Positions 10,994-20,125 of a DNA stretch of 64,000 nt are shown piece by piece. Position 1 is the first letter of the stretch; every line of letters begins with the position of its first letter. The DNA comes from Corticium candelabrum (lineage: Eukaryota > Porifera > Homoscleromorpha > Homosclerophorida > Plakinidae): the NCBI RefSeq assembly GCF_963422355.1, contig NC_085094.1, positions 642,501-706,500 on the forward strand, written 5' to 3'. The notes under the pieces were generated by a model that worked only from the letters and a program-made list of their open reading frames with translations, did not search any database and was not told the DNA's origin. The translations under genes were made by a program, and so were the position numbers.

Positions 10994-13900
10994 CTATTTA
11001 TTGCACATATTTTTACTAATTTATAATTGGCAAGTGAAGTGAGCCTTCCTCTTGTCATGTCAATTAAAGTTTTGATATATTTATTTATTTATATCTGATT
11101 TTATGTATACCGTGATACCGTGATACATACGTATGTCATGCAGCTATCATCATATGGACAACCAAATGGGGAGACGAAGACATAACGCCGCCACCAGATG
11201 AATGTAATTTTGGGTCTTTTGAAACTCTTTAGTCAAAAGAGTAGGTGACTCCCGATTTCATTGCCATACACAACTAAGAAAAGACCAAAAAGCAAAGAAG
11301 AGTAGCAAAAGGAACGAAGAAAGAAAAGCTACAAAAAAAACGCAAAGTCTGTGATCCGAGTTCCCATGTGTGGTAGAAGTTACTATGAAATCGTTGCTAC
11401 TTGACCAAGTAAAGCATGAATATATGCTCGGTAGCCCCATACAAAATCACACAAACGTTTACTAGTGTACATGTTTCTAAAAGCAGAGTAAAATACTACG
11501 TCTCAAGTCAGTCAGACATGGGTTTTACCCCACCCCTTCACATAATTTTAGCACTTCACGCAGTTGTCCGTTCAGCCTCATGATTTCATGTGCCACATTG
11601 CATTGACTTCTGCTTTTCATGCCACACATGCACTTACAAACAAATTTAACACATCCATCAAGTTTCCTTGTTGGTGTGTTTTCTACTGAAATAAGTACGA
11701 CAAGTGAGGGCTCCAATTTAAACTAATTTAACGTAACATGTTTTCAACAGAGGTGTCTCCACCTATGCTTGGTAGTCTGTCATGGTATGTCTGGGAACTT
11801 AAAACTTTGTCCGTGAACTTGCAATGTAAATTTGCCATTATGGAGAAATCAGGTATGGCAATACCTGAGAGTGCATTGAAGTGCAGCACTACAATTGTCG
11901 ACTAAACAAGAGCAAAAAGAAGTGAAATGGCTAATGATCCATCTTGTTTACTTGAGCTAAACTACTAAACTTTTAGTACCTTAGAACCAAGTCTACCAAA
12001 GCTGTTTAGGTTTAGGTTACATAAGTTTACCTCTGGGAACATGCCCAGTTGTAAACTTGTTTAGACTTGAACAACTAAACATGTTTACCAGCTAGTGGAG
12101 ACACCATCAATCTGAGTGTTTATGAAATGTAAACTACAAATCGTCTAAATAAGATGTGAAATGTTACCTATTGTCGTTCAACTAGCACTGTATGTAACTT
12201 TGTGGATGTAGCATTTAACAAATTTTCTCTCCTACAAACTGCGAATTTGCAGGTTCAGAGCAATATAGAGTAATACTGTAACTGGTCAGGAAACACAGAC
12301 CATGTGGACTTCAGTCCTGAGTGTATTTTAGACTAAACACTGTAGATTAGAGTAAACAGCAGTGTGCTGTTCGTCAATTTTTTATTAGGTTCACATACAC
12401 AAACTTCCACAAGATATAACGCATTTAGCTTCCAAACTTAACGAAACACACTCACGCTTGAGTTGGGTAAAACAACGCCTCTCCTCTACCTACCCCTACA
12501 ATTAGTGCCAAAGGTCTGGCAGTTAGGCACTTCATAAATTAATTTCTTACAAATACAAATTTCATAACATCACTTGATCAGAACGGAAATTGTCCACATG
12601 TCTCTCATTCAGTCAGACAATGTCCAATGTCGGATTGTTATATTCTGCTCTGTAAAAGAGACTGTTCATGACATCACTGTTATGACACCATCGTCTCAAA
12701 ATTAAGTCATTGTAAACCCCTACTAGTAATCTGTACATACTATGAACAACATCATATCAAGAAAATAACAAACCTTTATATTGGCAGCAATCGCCATACC
12801 ACAAGCCATCACAACTACATTTATCTCCAACCACTGAGCCATGACCTGAACAATCACAGTTGCTACCACAGCATATGCTCATGTTCATGCCACCTAATCA
12901 AACAACAGGTATTACAATAAAACCACAGTAGCAACTAATCATGCAGTACTGTCATGTCAGCAACAACTTACTAGAAGCAACTATTTTGACACTTGCACAA
13001 CTCCAAAATAGATAAGTGCCATTGTAAAATGCTGGTCCCGTCCATTCATTGGCTTGGCGAGTTAATCGAATATAACACCGATCACAAGTATATGTAGAAG
13101 GCAATGTAACGTTTCTTTCCTGATTACTAAAGAAAACGAAGAAGCATCTAAGAGAAGTATGAAATACAAGTACAGTAATTTAGCAATGATAGTAGATAAA
13201 TTTCTATTTGTTGCTCTGTTACCAGAGTACACCAACTAAGCTTAATTAATTAAGTCATCTTGGTAGCGACTATAAAAGTCTATATGGCTTCAGACAATAA
13301 GCATCTAATCACACAACGTTAAAAGAAAATTCTCCATAATTGAAAATGTGCATCTGCTTCTGTTTCTTCTGGACTGATAAAAGAATGCAGCGGAACAATA
13401 AAATGTTTGAAATCTCTTGCTCTTCCACTTTTCACAAAATCTTTATACTTAATATGATGTGATGTGATTCGATGTGATGTGATATGATGTGATGTGATAT
13501 GATGTGATGTGATGTGATGTGATGTGATGTGATGCTTGTGTGTTGTCTTCCATTAGTTAGAATAGTCAGCTCCAGAAAGTACTTTCACAGTGACTCTTAG
13601 TCTACATGCACATATCTCAGCTTGGACCTACTAAATAAACGGTACTGATAGCTGTCAGATTAGATTAAAAAGAATACATGAATTATGATAAAGAACAAGC
13701 TCATTTTCATGGTACTGTTGCTAATTTTGCTAATTTTTGACATCAGATATCAAATGATATGTTTACTTATTGCCTGGCACAAGGAGAAGTACACTATATA
13801 TGCTCCCAACTGACCAGTTTCCAATTGTCCAAGTGGTATGTACTTATTTGGGGGGCTTAAGGACGCTAAGAACTACCGAAAAATAGCATAAAATAATTTT

Positions 13901-16900
13901 TGATTTTGGCATGTAGTTACCCTCTAGTGCTGATTTGCAAATACGTGACTGGATTTAGTAGGCAGTGTCTCCAAACAGAGCGATTGCTACTAGTTGTGGT
14001 GTTTGTACTTCATGTCTAGGTACATACTGCCTAGCAGTTAGATTTAATTAATACTATCTAGGTACTATTTAATTAAACTGTATCTAGTGTAGCACTTTAA
14101 ATTCACACTTGAAGCGCATCAAACCTATACAAATTTTGGTAGGCGGGGAACCTAACCCCATTCAATCCACATTGTACATTCAATGCACATGACCCATTTC
14201 ATACTATCTAGAACTTTTAGGAAAACGCAATCCACGTAAATGTCATAGTAGACAAGCCTAGCGATGACTAGCGTTCATCATGAGACATGGCTGCCAGTCT
14301 CTTCGCGAAGATAGTTCTATAGCCACAGGGCCGGATCCAGAGAGGGGGTTTAGGGGGTTCAACCCCCTCTTTTCCAATAGGCGTGGTTCAATAATTTCAT
14401 ATCATTTCATTACAAAAGAGAAAATTAGTAATGCTATAAATGAAGAAGCACTTGAAGTGCAAACCCTTGGCCGGTATGCACCTTGAAGGTAATTTAGTCG
14501 CGCTATGACAAAATCATATGACAGAATAGTATGACAGAATAGTATGATGTGGGTAATAAATAAGCATTATTGAAATAGTCACAGGTCGAGCTTCAGGTAA
14601 GTCACGTGACTGGCTGCTACTGTGTACAACGGGTAGCTACGCAGTCCGTCAGCCAACGTCCCCTAGGACCCCACTTCTATTTTTACAACCTTCCGCTCGT
14701 TGGTTCTTTGTGCAGGTGATTGTTTGTGCAGCTTTTGAGGTCTAACTATGGGCCGTTTTAGGCGTGGCATAGGTACCAGAGCCAAAACAAAATTAGATGT
14801 GGGAACGTTACAAATGCAGCTAGATTAGCTAGGCGTTGTTTCTAAATGCATGTTACAAATATAGTTGTTTCCAAATTATGGAACAAGCCAAAATGTTACA
14901 AGTCGGAGAGCCTCGTCGCTAGACCGGCTGGCAATCTTCGCCTTACGTGATGAAGTAACAGGCGTGATCATTGTTCTGTTTGTTGGGTGGGAAACCTAGG
15001 TTGCAAATGCAGACCAAACAAGCAGCTCACCACCGATTTTCCAGCTCACAAGAATGTAAAAGTCTCGTTCTTTGTGCAGCTTCTCTAGGCATCTTGTTGT
15101 TTGCGCGGCTTCTCTAGCTAGACGTCGCCTACTGTTGTCATGAGGTGACCCCAGAGCCAAAACAAAACATCAATACGGGAAAACATGCACGTGCACATGT
15201 AGATTAGCTAGGCGCCTGTTCGCTCTGACTTTGGATACCGTAAAACAGAAATGAATAGAGACGCACTAGCGTACTTACAGGTCGGCCGAGCCGCTTTGTC
15301 CGACAAATAGACGTTGTCATGGACAATGCACGTTCTCCTTCGCAAATTTCTGTTGAAGACGACACTAGTGATCATTGCAACAACACCACGGCCGCTCAGC
15401 CACGCACACCCAAAATTCAAGCTGGCAGACTGCAGAACCACTATGCAGAAACACTGTGGAACAAGCAAAATGTTTCAAGTCAGGTACAGCTACACACCTC
15501 GCCCTGGTTGTTGTTGGGGAAACATGCACGTACAATGTATGTGCTAAACCCTTAAAGCAATGGACTAAACACCATGTACAGGACGGACGCCCGATGGCCG
15601 AATTCTCGTTAGCAGCTACCAAACAAAGAGAGGTGGAGCCTCATGATGACATTACGTTCGTCTATTGGTCAGTAATGACACCACTTCTCGTCTATTGGTC
15701 AGAATAGCTTCATTTGCATCTCCGCTAACCAACTATATAGACGGTCGATGGGTCGTACGGTCGTCGAACGACTACTATACCCTCCACCCGGAAATCCGGG
15801 CCTCGGGTACTATAACTGCTAACGGTACCTGTAACTTTGGCTATCCTAGGGTAATCCAGGGTAATTCGGTGCCTGTGTACTACTGCACGTTACAGGTATG
15901 GGGTCTGAAACCGAGGCTAGTGCGAAGGGTACTCCCGTACAGTTTGATTTTCAATGGCTGAAAACCGCAAGTAAAGGCCTGTCCACACTAGACCAGAATG
16001 GATCGCGATCCTGCCGATCGCGATTCGATCGCGATCCGATCGGGATAGCGAGCGTCCACACTGCACTTTGAAAACGATACCTCCGCCTCATTTCGCTATC
16101 ACGTGACTGATGACCGATGTGTATGTGTGGTTTCTTTGCTTGTAGAAAGCGTTGATACAGCGACGTAAGGTGAGCGAGAACAAAGACGAGTGAGGAGTGC
16201 TAGATGTTCCGACTACACTCGTAGCGTACGTGAAGGTAACGCCCATTATTTCTAATTGGATTCAACCGATCGCGATCGAATCCACCTCGCGATGTGGATC
16301 GGACGGATCGCGATCGAGTTGCAGGTGTGGACAGGCCCTAGAAAGCACTCGTAACGTTGACTAGCTGATTGTCTAGCGCTCCAAAGGAACAAAAGAAACG
16401 GCCAGTGTTATCGTTTGTAGACTCTAGACAGCGATTTCTGAGCGAAGGCACTACATCTGCTGACTTGTCTGGTTTCTAACTTTTAAGAACAAAGCTCGTT
16501 TTGCAAATTCGTTTGTAGCCGTAGTATTTGGCCTTCGGTGCTACGATCTGTCAGCGGTAAACTCGCTCGGGAGATAGGACTTGCTAGTAACGAGCCATCC
16601 ATGCAATTTTGCGGGGCGTATCCCTACCTGCTTCACTGGCGCTCCGCTCAATCACGACAATGTTGTAAGTTCCAGCTCTGATAACTGTAAAATAGGTGAC
16701 AATAGAGTAGGTCTAGCTTCCAGGTCGTACATCTCAGTGACCATGTATTTCTACGCTGTGTTGACTAGACGCTAATTGTACATCTCAGAAAGACACGCAG
16801 ACTTTATTTGTAAGTGTTAATGCGCGTTGAACGGTGTTAGAAACCCAAACCTTTGAGAAAAGCAAGTAGATTGGTAAGTGTACGGAATTGCCCCACCCAC

Positions 16901-18269
16901 CAAATCTGACCTTCCCTCACATTATCTTCTGTTTCTAGTCGAGGTGAGCAAGGACATGAACACGAAATTTCCTGTATTTAGTGCAGTGATCAATGCTATC
17001 GGCAGATACAACAGCAAGTTAATTAAAATGACGCGGTCACTGAAGACAAAAGTGTACAGAATTACCCCGGATTACCCTACGCCCTCTAGAGGCACATGCT
17101 AGAGTAGATTTACTGCTGCCTACTAGTAATAGCGCCTAGCTAGGAAAGAGCTGCGTGGGTAGACGTGGTGCCACTTGCAGCCGCCGATCCACTTCAAACC
17201 ACCTCCGCATGTGGTTTGAGCGAAGCCGCATCGAACCAGGCTTGACAGCCAATGTGCGCATCTAATATTCTGGTACTGCATGGTAACCGTACAGAGCGGA
17301 AACTATTATGAGAGGTGGGCGCGAACAAGCATAGATATAGGCGTTATGCTAGTATTTTAGTGAGTCATCACGCCGTGAACGACACTACCAGGAACTCTTT
17401 CAAGTGCAACGGAAGCTTATTTATGGCCGTACAGTGCGGAAACTATTATGCGAAGTGGGCACGAACAAGCATATAGGCATTAGACTAATATTTTTTAGTG
17501 AGTCATCACACCGTGAACGACCCTACCAGGAATGTTTCAAGTGCAATGGAAGCTTATTTAGAGGACAGACAAAATAAATTCAATTTTACATGGCTGAATT
17601 AAGTTGATAGAGTTACATAAAGAATCTGACTTACGTTGCTACTTCTGTAGACACAAAGCCACCTGTTAGATCATGCTGCACATTTCCATTCATATCCAGA
17701 ATGTCTAGTCGAAAGCCGCCCTACATAGACATCCAACAACACTGGGTTAATTAATTGCCACCTGCGGTTTGAGCTAGACGGTATCTTACACCAAAGTAGC
17801 AAACACGCAAAAGCTAGTAGTACATGCAGTACCGGTATGCCTACCGATATCGTCAAACGTTTAGCTAGGGGTGTGAATTAGAATAAATACGAGACCGACA
17901 GCTTGCTTGTCAAACATGCAACACTCACTCTATGCGGATATGCGAGATGAAACGTTACAGCAAACGTAGAACCGGCAATAAGTGTCGTCTGAGAAGAAAT
18001 GGAACCTGGCGAGAAAACCATACTAGAATAGCACACAAACGCATAGCCATCCAGTAGTACACGGTAGTTACGATCCAAAGCCACACTTTATTGACAATTT
18101 TGTGACAGAACGTTTGTTCTCACTCACCGAGAGGAATGCCGCATGGCTGCTCTGTTCTTACGTTGTCCAAGAAATCATAGTTTGGAAAGTCTGCTGGTGG
18201 ATAGGTCAGAGAAACGTGTCCCAATGCCAAATTGGCAAGGACAAGAACAATAAAGAAATGAGAGTGCAT
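4028..18269 (-). CDS. Secreted GPI-anchored LPMO-like / EGF / double-DOMON protein (12 exons, 744 aa)
   Basis: Exons (minus): 18269-18124, 18085-17929, 17720-17635, 13126-12972, 12893-12774, 7845-7717, 7650-7553, 7442-7361, 5471-5421, 5350-5018, 4952-4221, 4173-4028. They sum to 2235 nt with consistent phases. Signal peptide 1-17 (ends ANLALG) leaves His18 as the mature N-terminus. Residues 18-181 resemble copper histidine-brace (LPMO-type) domains: second-His candidates 95/100 in FHLAYPH, then GGFRLDILD, TCDRCYIRL and FWSCASVKI. Residues 183-221 are Cys-rich and 222-264 EGF-like. DOMON1 (about 275-511) has candidate haem ligands Met387/390 and His506; DOMON2 (about 525-690) has Met581 and His672. 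Residues 697-744 are Ser/Thr-rich with a hydrophobic C-terminal tail ending at the stop, typical of a GPI signal. Likely role: extracellular redox enzyme with its own electron donor (inference). The 38-bp first intron and the exact exon 1 donor are the least certain points. Confidence 0.82.
5228..5327 (-). repeat. (GGAGAA)n coding repeat giving a Gly-Glu tract inside DOMON1
   Basis: On the minus strand the hexamer repeat keeps the exon's reading frame and encodes about 35 alternating Gly-Glu residues, with two Lys for Glu changes (GKGKG) and one extra Glu. It lies between AWGGTS and GTGMHPMDCADI, in a DOMON loop just ahead of the candidate haem-ligand Met. A DNA repeat this regular is probably length-variable. 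Confidence 0.85.
6230..6770. mobile_element. MITE with GG..C inverted ends and TTA target duplication
   Basis: The left end GGGCGCGTTTCCACTAGC pairs with the right end GCTAGTGGAAACACGGCC. The element is flanked by TTA at 6227-6229 and 6771-6773. The 3-bp TTA duplication and GG-starting ends fit the PIF/Harbinger group. The interior repeats motifs such as AAACCGGTTTAG in both orientations. It lies in an intron of the DOMON gene. No transposase is encoded. Confidence 0.75.
6932..7160. mobile_element. Short inverted-repeat element (MITE-like)
   Basis: The left end CGTATAACCGGTTATTTCTG is mirrored by AAATAGCCGGTTATACAG at the right end. A related right-end sequence occurs at about 3530-3610, so it is a dispersed family. 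No target duplication was resolved. Confidence 0.45.
7477..7545. repeat. (TG)n(AG)n microsatellite in an intron
   Basis: About 15 TG units followed by about 20 AG units, between the exons at 7361-7442 and 7553-7650 of the DOMON gene. Read on the gene's strand it gives a CT-then-CA tract about 35 bases before the next acceptor. Confidence 0.95.
8119..8176. repeat. 21-bp tandem repeat
   Basis: The unit GGTCACCATGCAACATGCAA is present in about 2.7 copies. It gives repeated short reading frames on both strands that are not genes. Confidence 0.85.
9005..9412. repeat. 212-bp tandem duplication (SINE-body-like unit)
   Basis: The segment starting ATGCCCCTCCATGATGGGC at 9005 recurs at 9217 with few changes and runs to the ACGACCACC motif in both copies. 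Each copy carries the same short ORF (MPLHDGQVG...). On the minus strand the pair lies downstream of the tRNA-like head at 9553-9624, so the two may form one composite SINE. Confidence 0.85.
9553..9624 (-). ncRNA. tRNA-like SINE head (A and B box) or tRNA pseudogene
   Basis: On the minus strand GTGGCTTAGTGGTTAGCG looks like a pol III A box/D arm, and GGGGGTTCAAACTCC about 40 bases on looks like a B box/T arm. The outer bases GTCAC and GTGAC can pair as part of an acceptor stem, and ATGG/CCAT can form an anticodon stem. The anticodon loop is not convincing, so a tRNA-derived SINE is more likely than a working tRNA gene. It abuts an ATT repeat on its 5' side. Confidence 0.55.
9626..9781. repeat. 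(ATT)n-(AGT)n microsatellites around a retroelement 3' end
   Basis: (ATT)n then (AGT)n fill about 9626-9699. A 45-bp unique piece follows (GATTGTTCAAATACACCAG), then a second (AGT)n at 9747-9781. The unique piece matches the end of the retroelement at 10515-10555 (TTGTTCAAATACAACAC), which is also followed by (AGT)n. This looks like the 3' end of an earlier insertion into the same repeat. Confidence 0.7.
9783..10441 (+). pseudogene. 5'-truncated retrotransposon ORF: zinc finger plus restriction-like endonuclease
   Basis: An open frame of about 219 codons to the stop at 10441. It starts with a C-x-C-x8-H-x3-C cluster (CPCGGSFNVDHALTC), then RHNEIRD, and then an endonuclease-like core (EARLDIRANGFWG...FFDVRIFNANAPSY). 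This is the C-terminal part of a reverse transcriptase ORF; the polymerase domain is missing. The upstream (AGT)n translates as poly-Val only by accident. The copy is a typical 5'-truncated product of target-primed reverse transcription. It lies in an intron of the DOMON gene, antisense to it. Confidence 0.7.
10442..10581 (+). mobile_element. 3' UTR and (AGT)n end of the truncated retroelement
   Basis: About 110 bases follow the ORF and end TTGTTCAAATACAACACGG...CCA; (AGT)n then starts at about 10555. Together with the (AGT)n directly at the 5' break (9747-9781), the truncated copy is enclosed on both sides by the same trinucleotide repeat. Confidence 0.65.
10949..10991. repeat. (TA)n microsatellite
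   Basis: About 21 uninterrupted TA units inside an intron of the DOMON gene. Confidence 0.95.
11752..12105. mobile_element. MITE with GGTGTCTCCAC inverted ends
   Basis: GGTGTCTCCACCTATGC at the left is matched by GCTAGTGGAGACACC at the right. Inner motifs such as TAAACATGTTTA recall the 6230-6770 element and a degraded piece at about 44990-45118 (AAACATGTTTAGATC, CTAGTGTGGACA). No clean target duplication was seen. Confidence 0.55.
13455..13535. repeat. (GATGT)n pentanucleotide repeat
   Basis: About 16 units of GATGT/GATAT on the plus strand in the 4.5-kb intron between exons 4 and 3 of the DOMON gene. Confidence 0.95.
15136..15480 (+). repeat. Dispersed repeat, copy 1 (second copy at 63636-64000)
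   Basis: About 345 bases closely matching the last 365 bases of the window. The shared core includes GCGCCTGTTCGCTCTGACTT and GTTGAAGACGACACTAGTGA. Both copies keep a short frame (ISVEDDTSDHCNN...), so it may derive from a gene exon or a transposon ORF. A weaker relative (CCAGAGCCAAAACAAAA) lies at about 14740-14830. The family was not identified. Confidence 0.75.
15976..16337. mobile_element. MITE with GGCCTGTCCACAC inverted ends
   Basis: GGCCTGTCCACACTAGACC at the left is matched by GTGTGGACAGGCC at the right. The subterminal parts are packed with GATCGCGATC palindromes on both sides. It is about 362 bp with no coding capacity, in a DOMON-gene intron. Confidence 0.7.
17283..17562. repeat. 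Tandem duplication of about 142 bp
   Basis: Two adjacent copies both start CCGTACAG(A/T)GCGGAAAC and end with GGAAGCTTATTTA, with scattered changes. They lie just downstream of exon 3 of the DOMON gene. No function is evident. Confidence 0.8.
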
Positions 18270-20125
18270 CTTGTCGTCTCACTAGCCCCTAGCTGTCTTT
18301 GTCGTAACTGACTTAGTGATAGAGCTGCAACAATTGTTATAGAGTGTCTGATGACGTGGAATGACTTTGTAAATTGACTGCACCAGCGACGAGACGTATC
18401 CAACACACGCCCTGAATACTGCGGAAGTTTCACTGCCGGATAGCAATGTCACGCCTTTCGCAAATCGTACAAGTGTGTGCTAGGTACTTACTAAATTAGG
18501 TGTGATAGCTATGTCCTGATGTAATTCTTGGCAATATTTCCGATTTACGCTAAAAACAATCCACATTGCTAGAAAATAGTGACCCTTGCTTTTTCCCTGT
18601 CTAGACTGAACAAACGGCCATATCTCTTTGACAGTATACACACACACATCATCATCATTTCAGTATGATAAAACCAGTGTCGAGAAGTCGTGGACTTATT
18701 CGAGACGTCAATGGCAGAGTCAAATAAGACCGCATCAAAACGGCATGCAAATTTAGAGCCTATCCATCAACTATTATTTTTCAAGTAATATTATAAAAAT
18801 ATCAGCATAAAGTCTAGCTAGTTAATTGAGATCGACAACCCGATCGACCGAACTCCTGCAGCTCCGCTACTTAGTGATTTGCTTGCATTCCACACTACTT
18901 TCTCCACAGGGTATGTTATTCTAGCTAACTAGGTAGACCTATATTGCTCGCTATATTACGAAATGCTAAAATTGGTCAACACAGTTCCGCAACGCAAAAA
19001 TGGGCGTGGCCTTGCGTGTGAGAGATGGGCGTGGTTTGTGGTCCCCAAACTTGAGGACCACGCTACGCCGATGAGTTAGAGTAGATGACTAGAAGATGGA
19101 TATGACGAGTAGGAGCTTCTCAGAAGAGAATTCGATGTCACCAACGTACCATACCACTGTAACCACTGTCGTTAGAGTCACTGAGAAGTTCTCTGACCGT
19201 CTGACTGAACCGCCGCGCCCTAGCTAAATAAACAATACGAAACCCTGTCATGAAAGTAAACATGCAAACTAGCTAATGGCCTGGTAGGTAGTCGTTAGGG
19301 TTAGTCTCAGCCTACCAAAATAAAAAGGGGAGGGGCTAACGGGATAAAGCAATACGCAAAACGCAACATTGGCGACGAGCGGAGGGCTGTACCGTAGATG
19401 TAAGTCATCGCGTAACGTACGCATTGAACAAAGGGCATACCTCCTAGATGATATGGAGTCATGCACTTCGTAAAATGACATTCCATATTTAGTCGAGTAA
19501 ATAAAAGGCTACATGGATACCATGCAAAATTGTGTTGCGCTGGATCCCATGAAACGTGGCTTTGAAAGAGTATGATTTTACATATTGTGTCAGATTTACT
19601 ACATTTCTCATGCTGCATGGTTACAACTTCACTCAACCTGTATACCAAATATGATACAGGGTATGGCATATTTCAAGTGACGTAAGTATCATATTTTCTC
19701 AAAGTCAAGACACTTCATAGAAAATGCATTGCTGCTTTGGAGGCTTTTTCCAAGCTGGTTGTCTTCTTGGTCAGTGTGTGGGTTGCCTGGGAGACTATTT
19801 AGTATCAAATTAATGTTACACTTTGTACTTGTACACATCACTTGATGCTTGCCATGTAATCATTAGCTAGGTAGTTTTCTTTCTTCTTTCGCTAGCTAGT
19901 TCTTTAATTAACTGGATCCGTGCACCTGTGCTACTGTTAGCGATGTAGCTAGAGATGTACTAATAATGTTATATTGAATTTGTGTTTTCATACATCAGAC
20001 TGTCTACTAGCTATACACATGCAAAATTATGTTTTGTACAAACAGTTAATTCATGTCAATTTGTTGCTTATAAAATCTGCTTTACTTTTATAGGTAATCT
20101 AATACCACTAACCCTGCATGGTGCA
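18270..20125. other. Intergenic region upstream of the DOMON gene
   Basis: It separates the start of the DOMON gene (18269) from the end of the guanylate cyclase (20126), both on the minus strand, so the DOMON promoter must lie in its left part. It contains GGGCGTGGC motifs near 18995-19035. A 29-codon Cys/Gly-rich frame (MHCCFGGFFQAGC, 19724-19813, plus) is the only odd reading frame. Confidence 0.5.

Larger units (their letters stand above)
10582..12773. other. Intron sequence, no gene
   Basis: This is the rest of the 4.9-kb intron between exons 6 and 5 of the DOMON gene. It contains a (TA)n run at about 10949-10991 and one MITE (11752-12105). The short reading frames are not supported as genes. 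Confidence 0.6.

Noticed and set aside
19724..19813. 29-codon Cys/Gly-rich ORF (MHCCFGGFFQAGC)
   Set aside because: Hydrophobic and intriguing, but no following exon or homology was recognised; cannot be called a gene.
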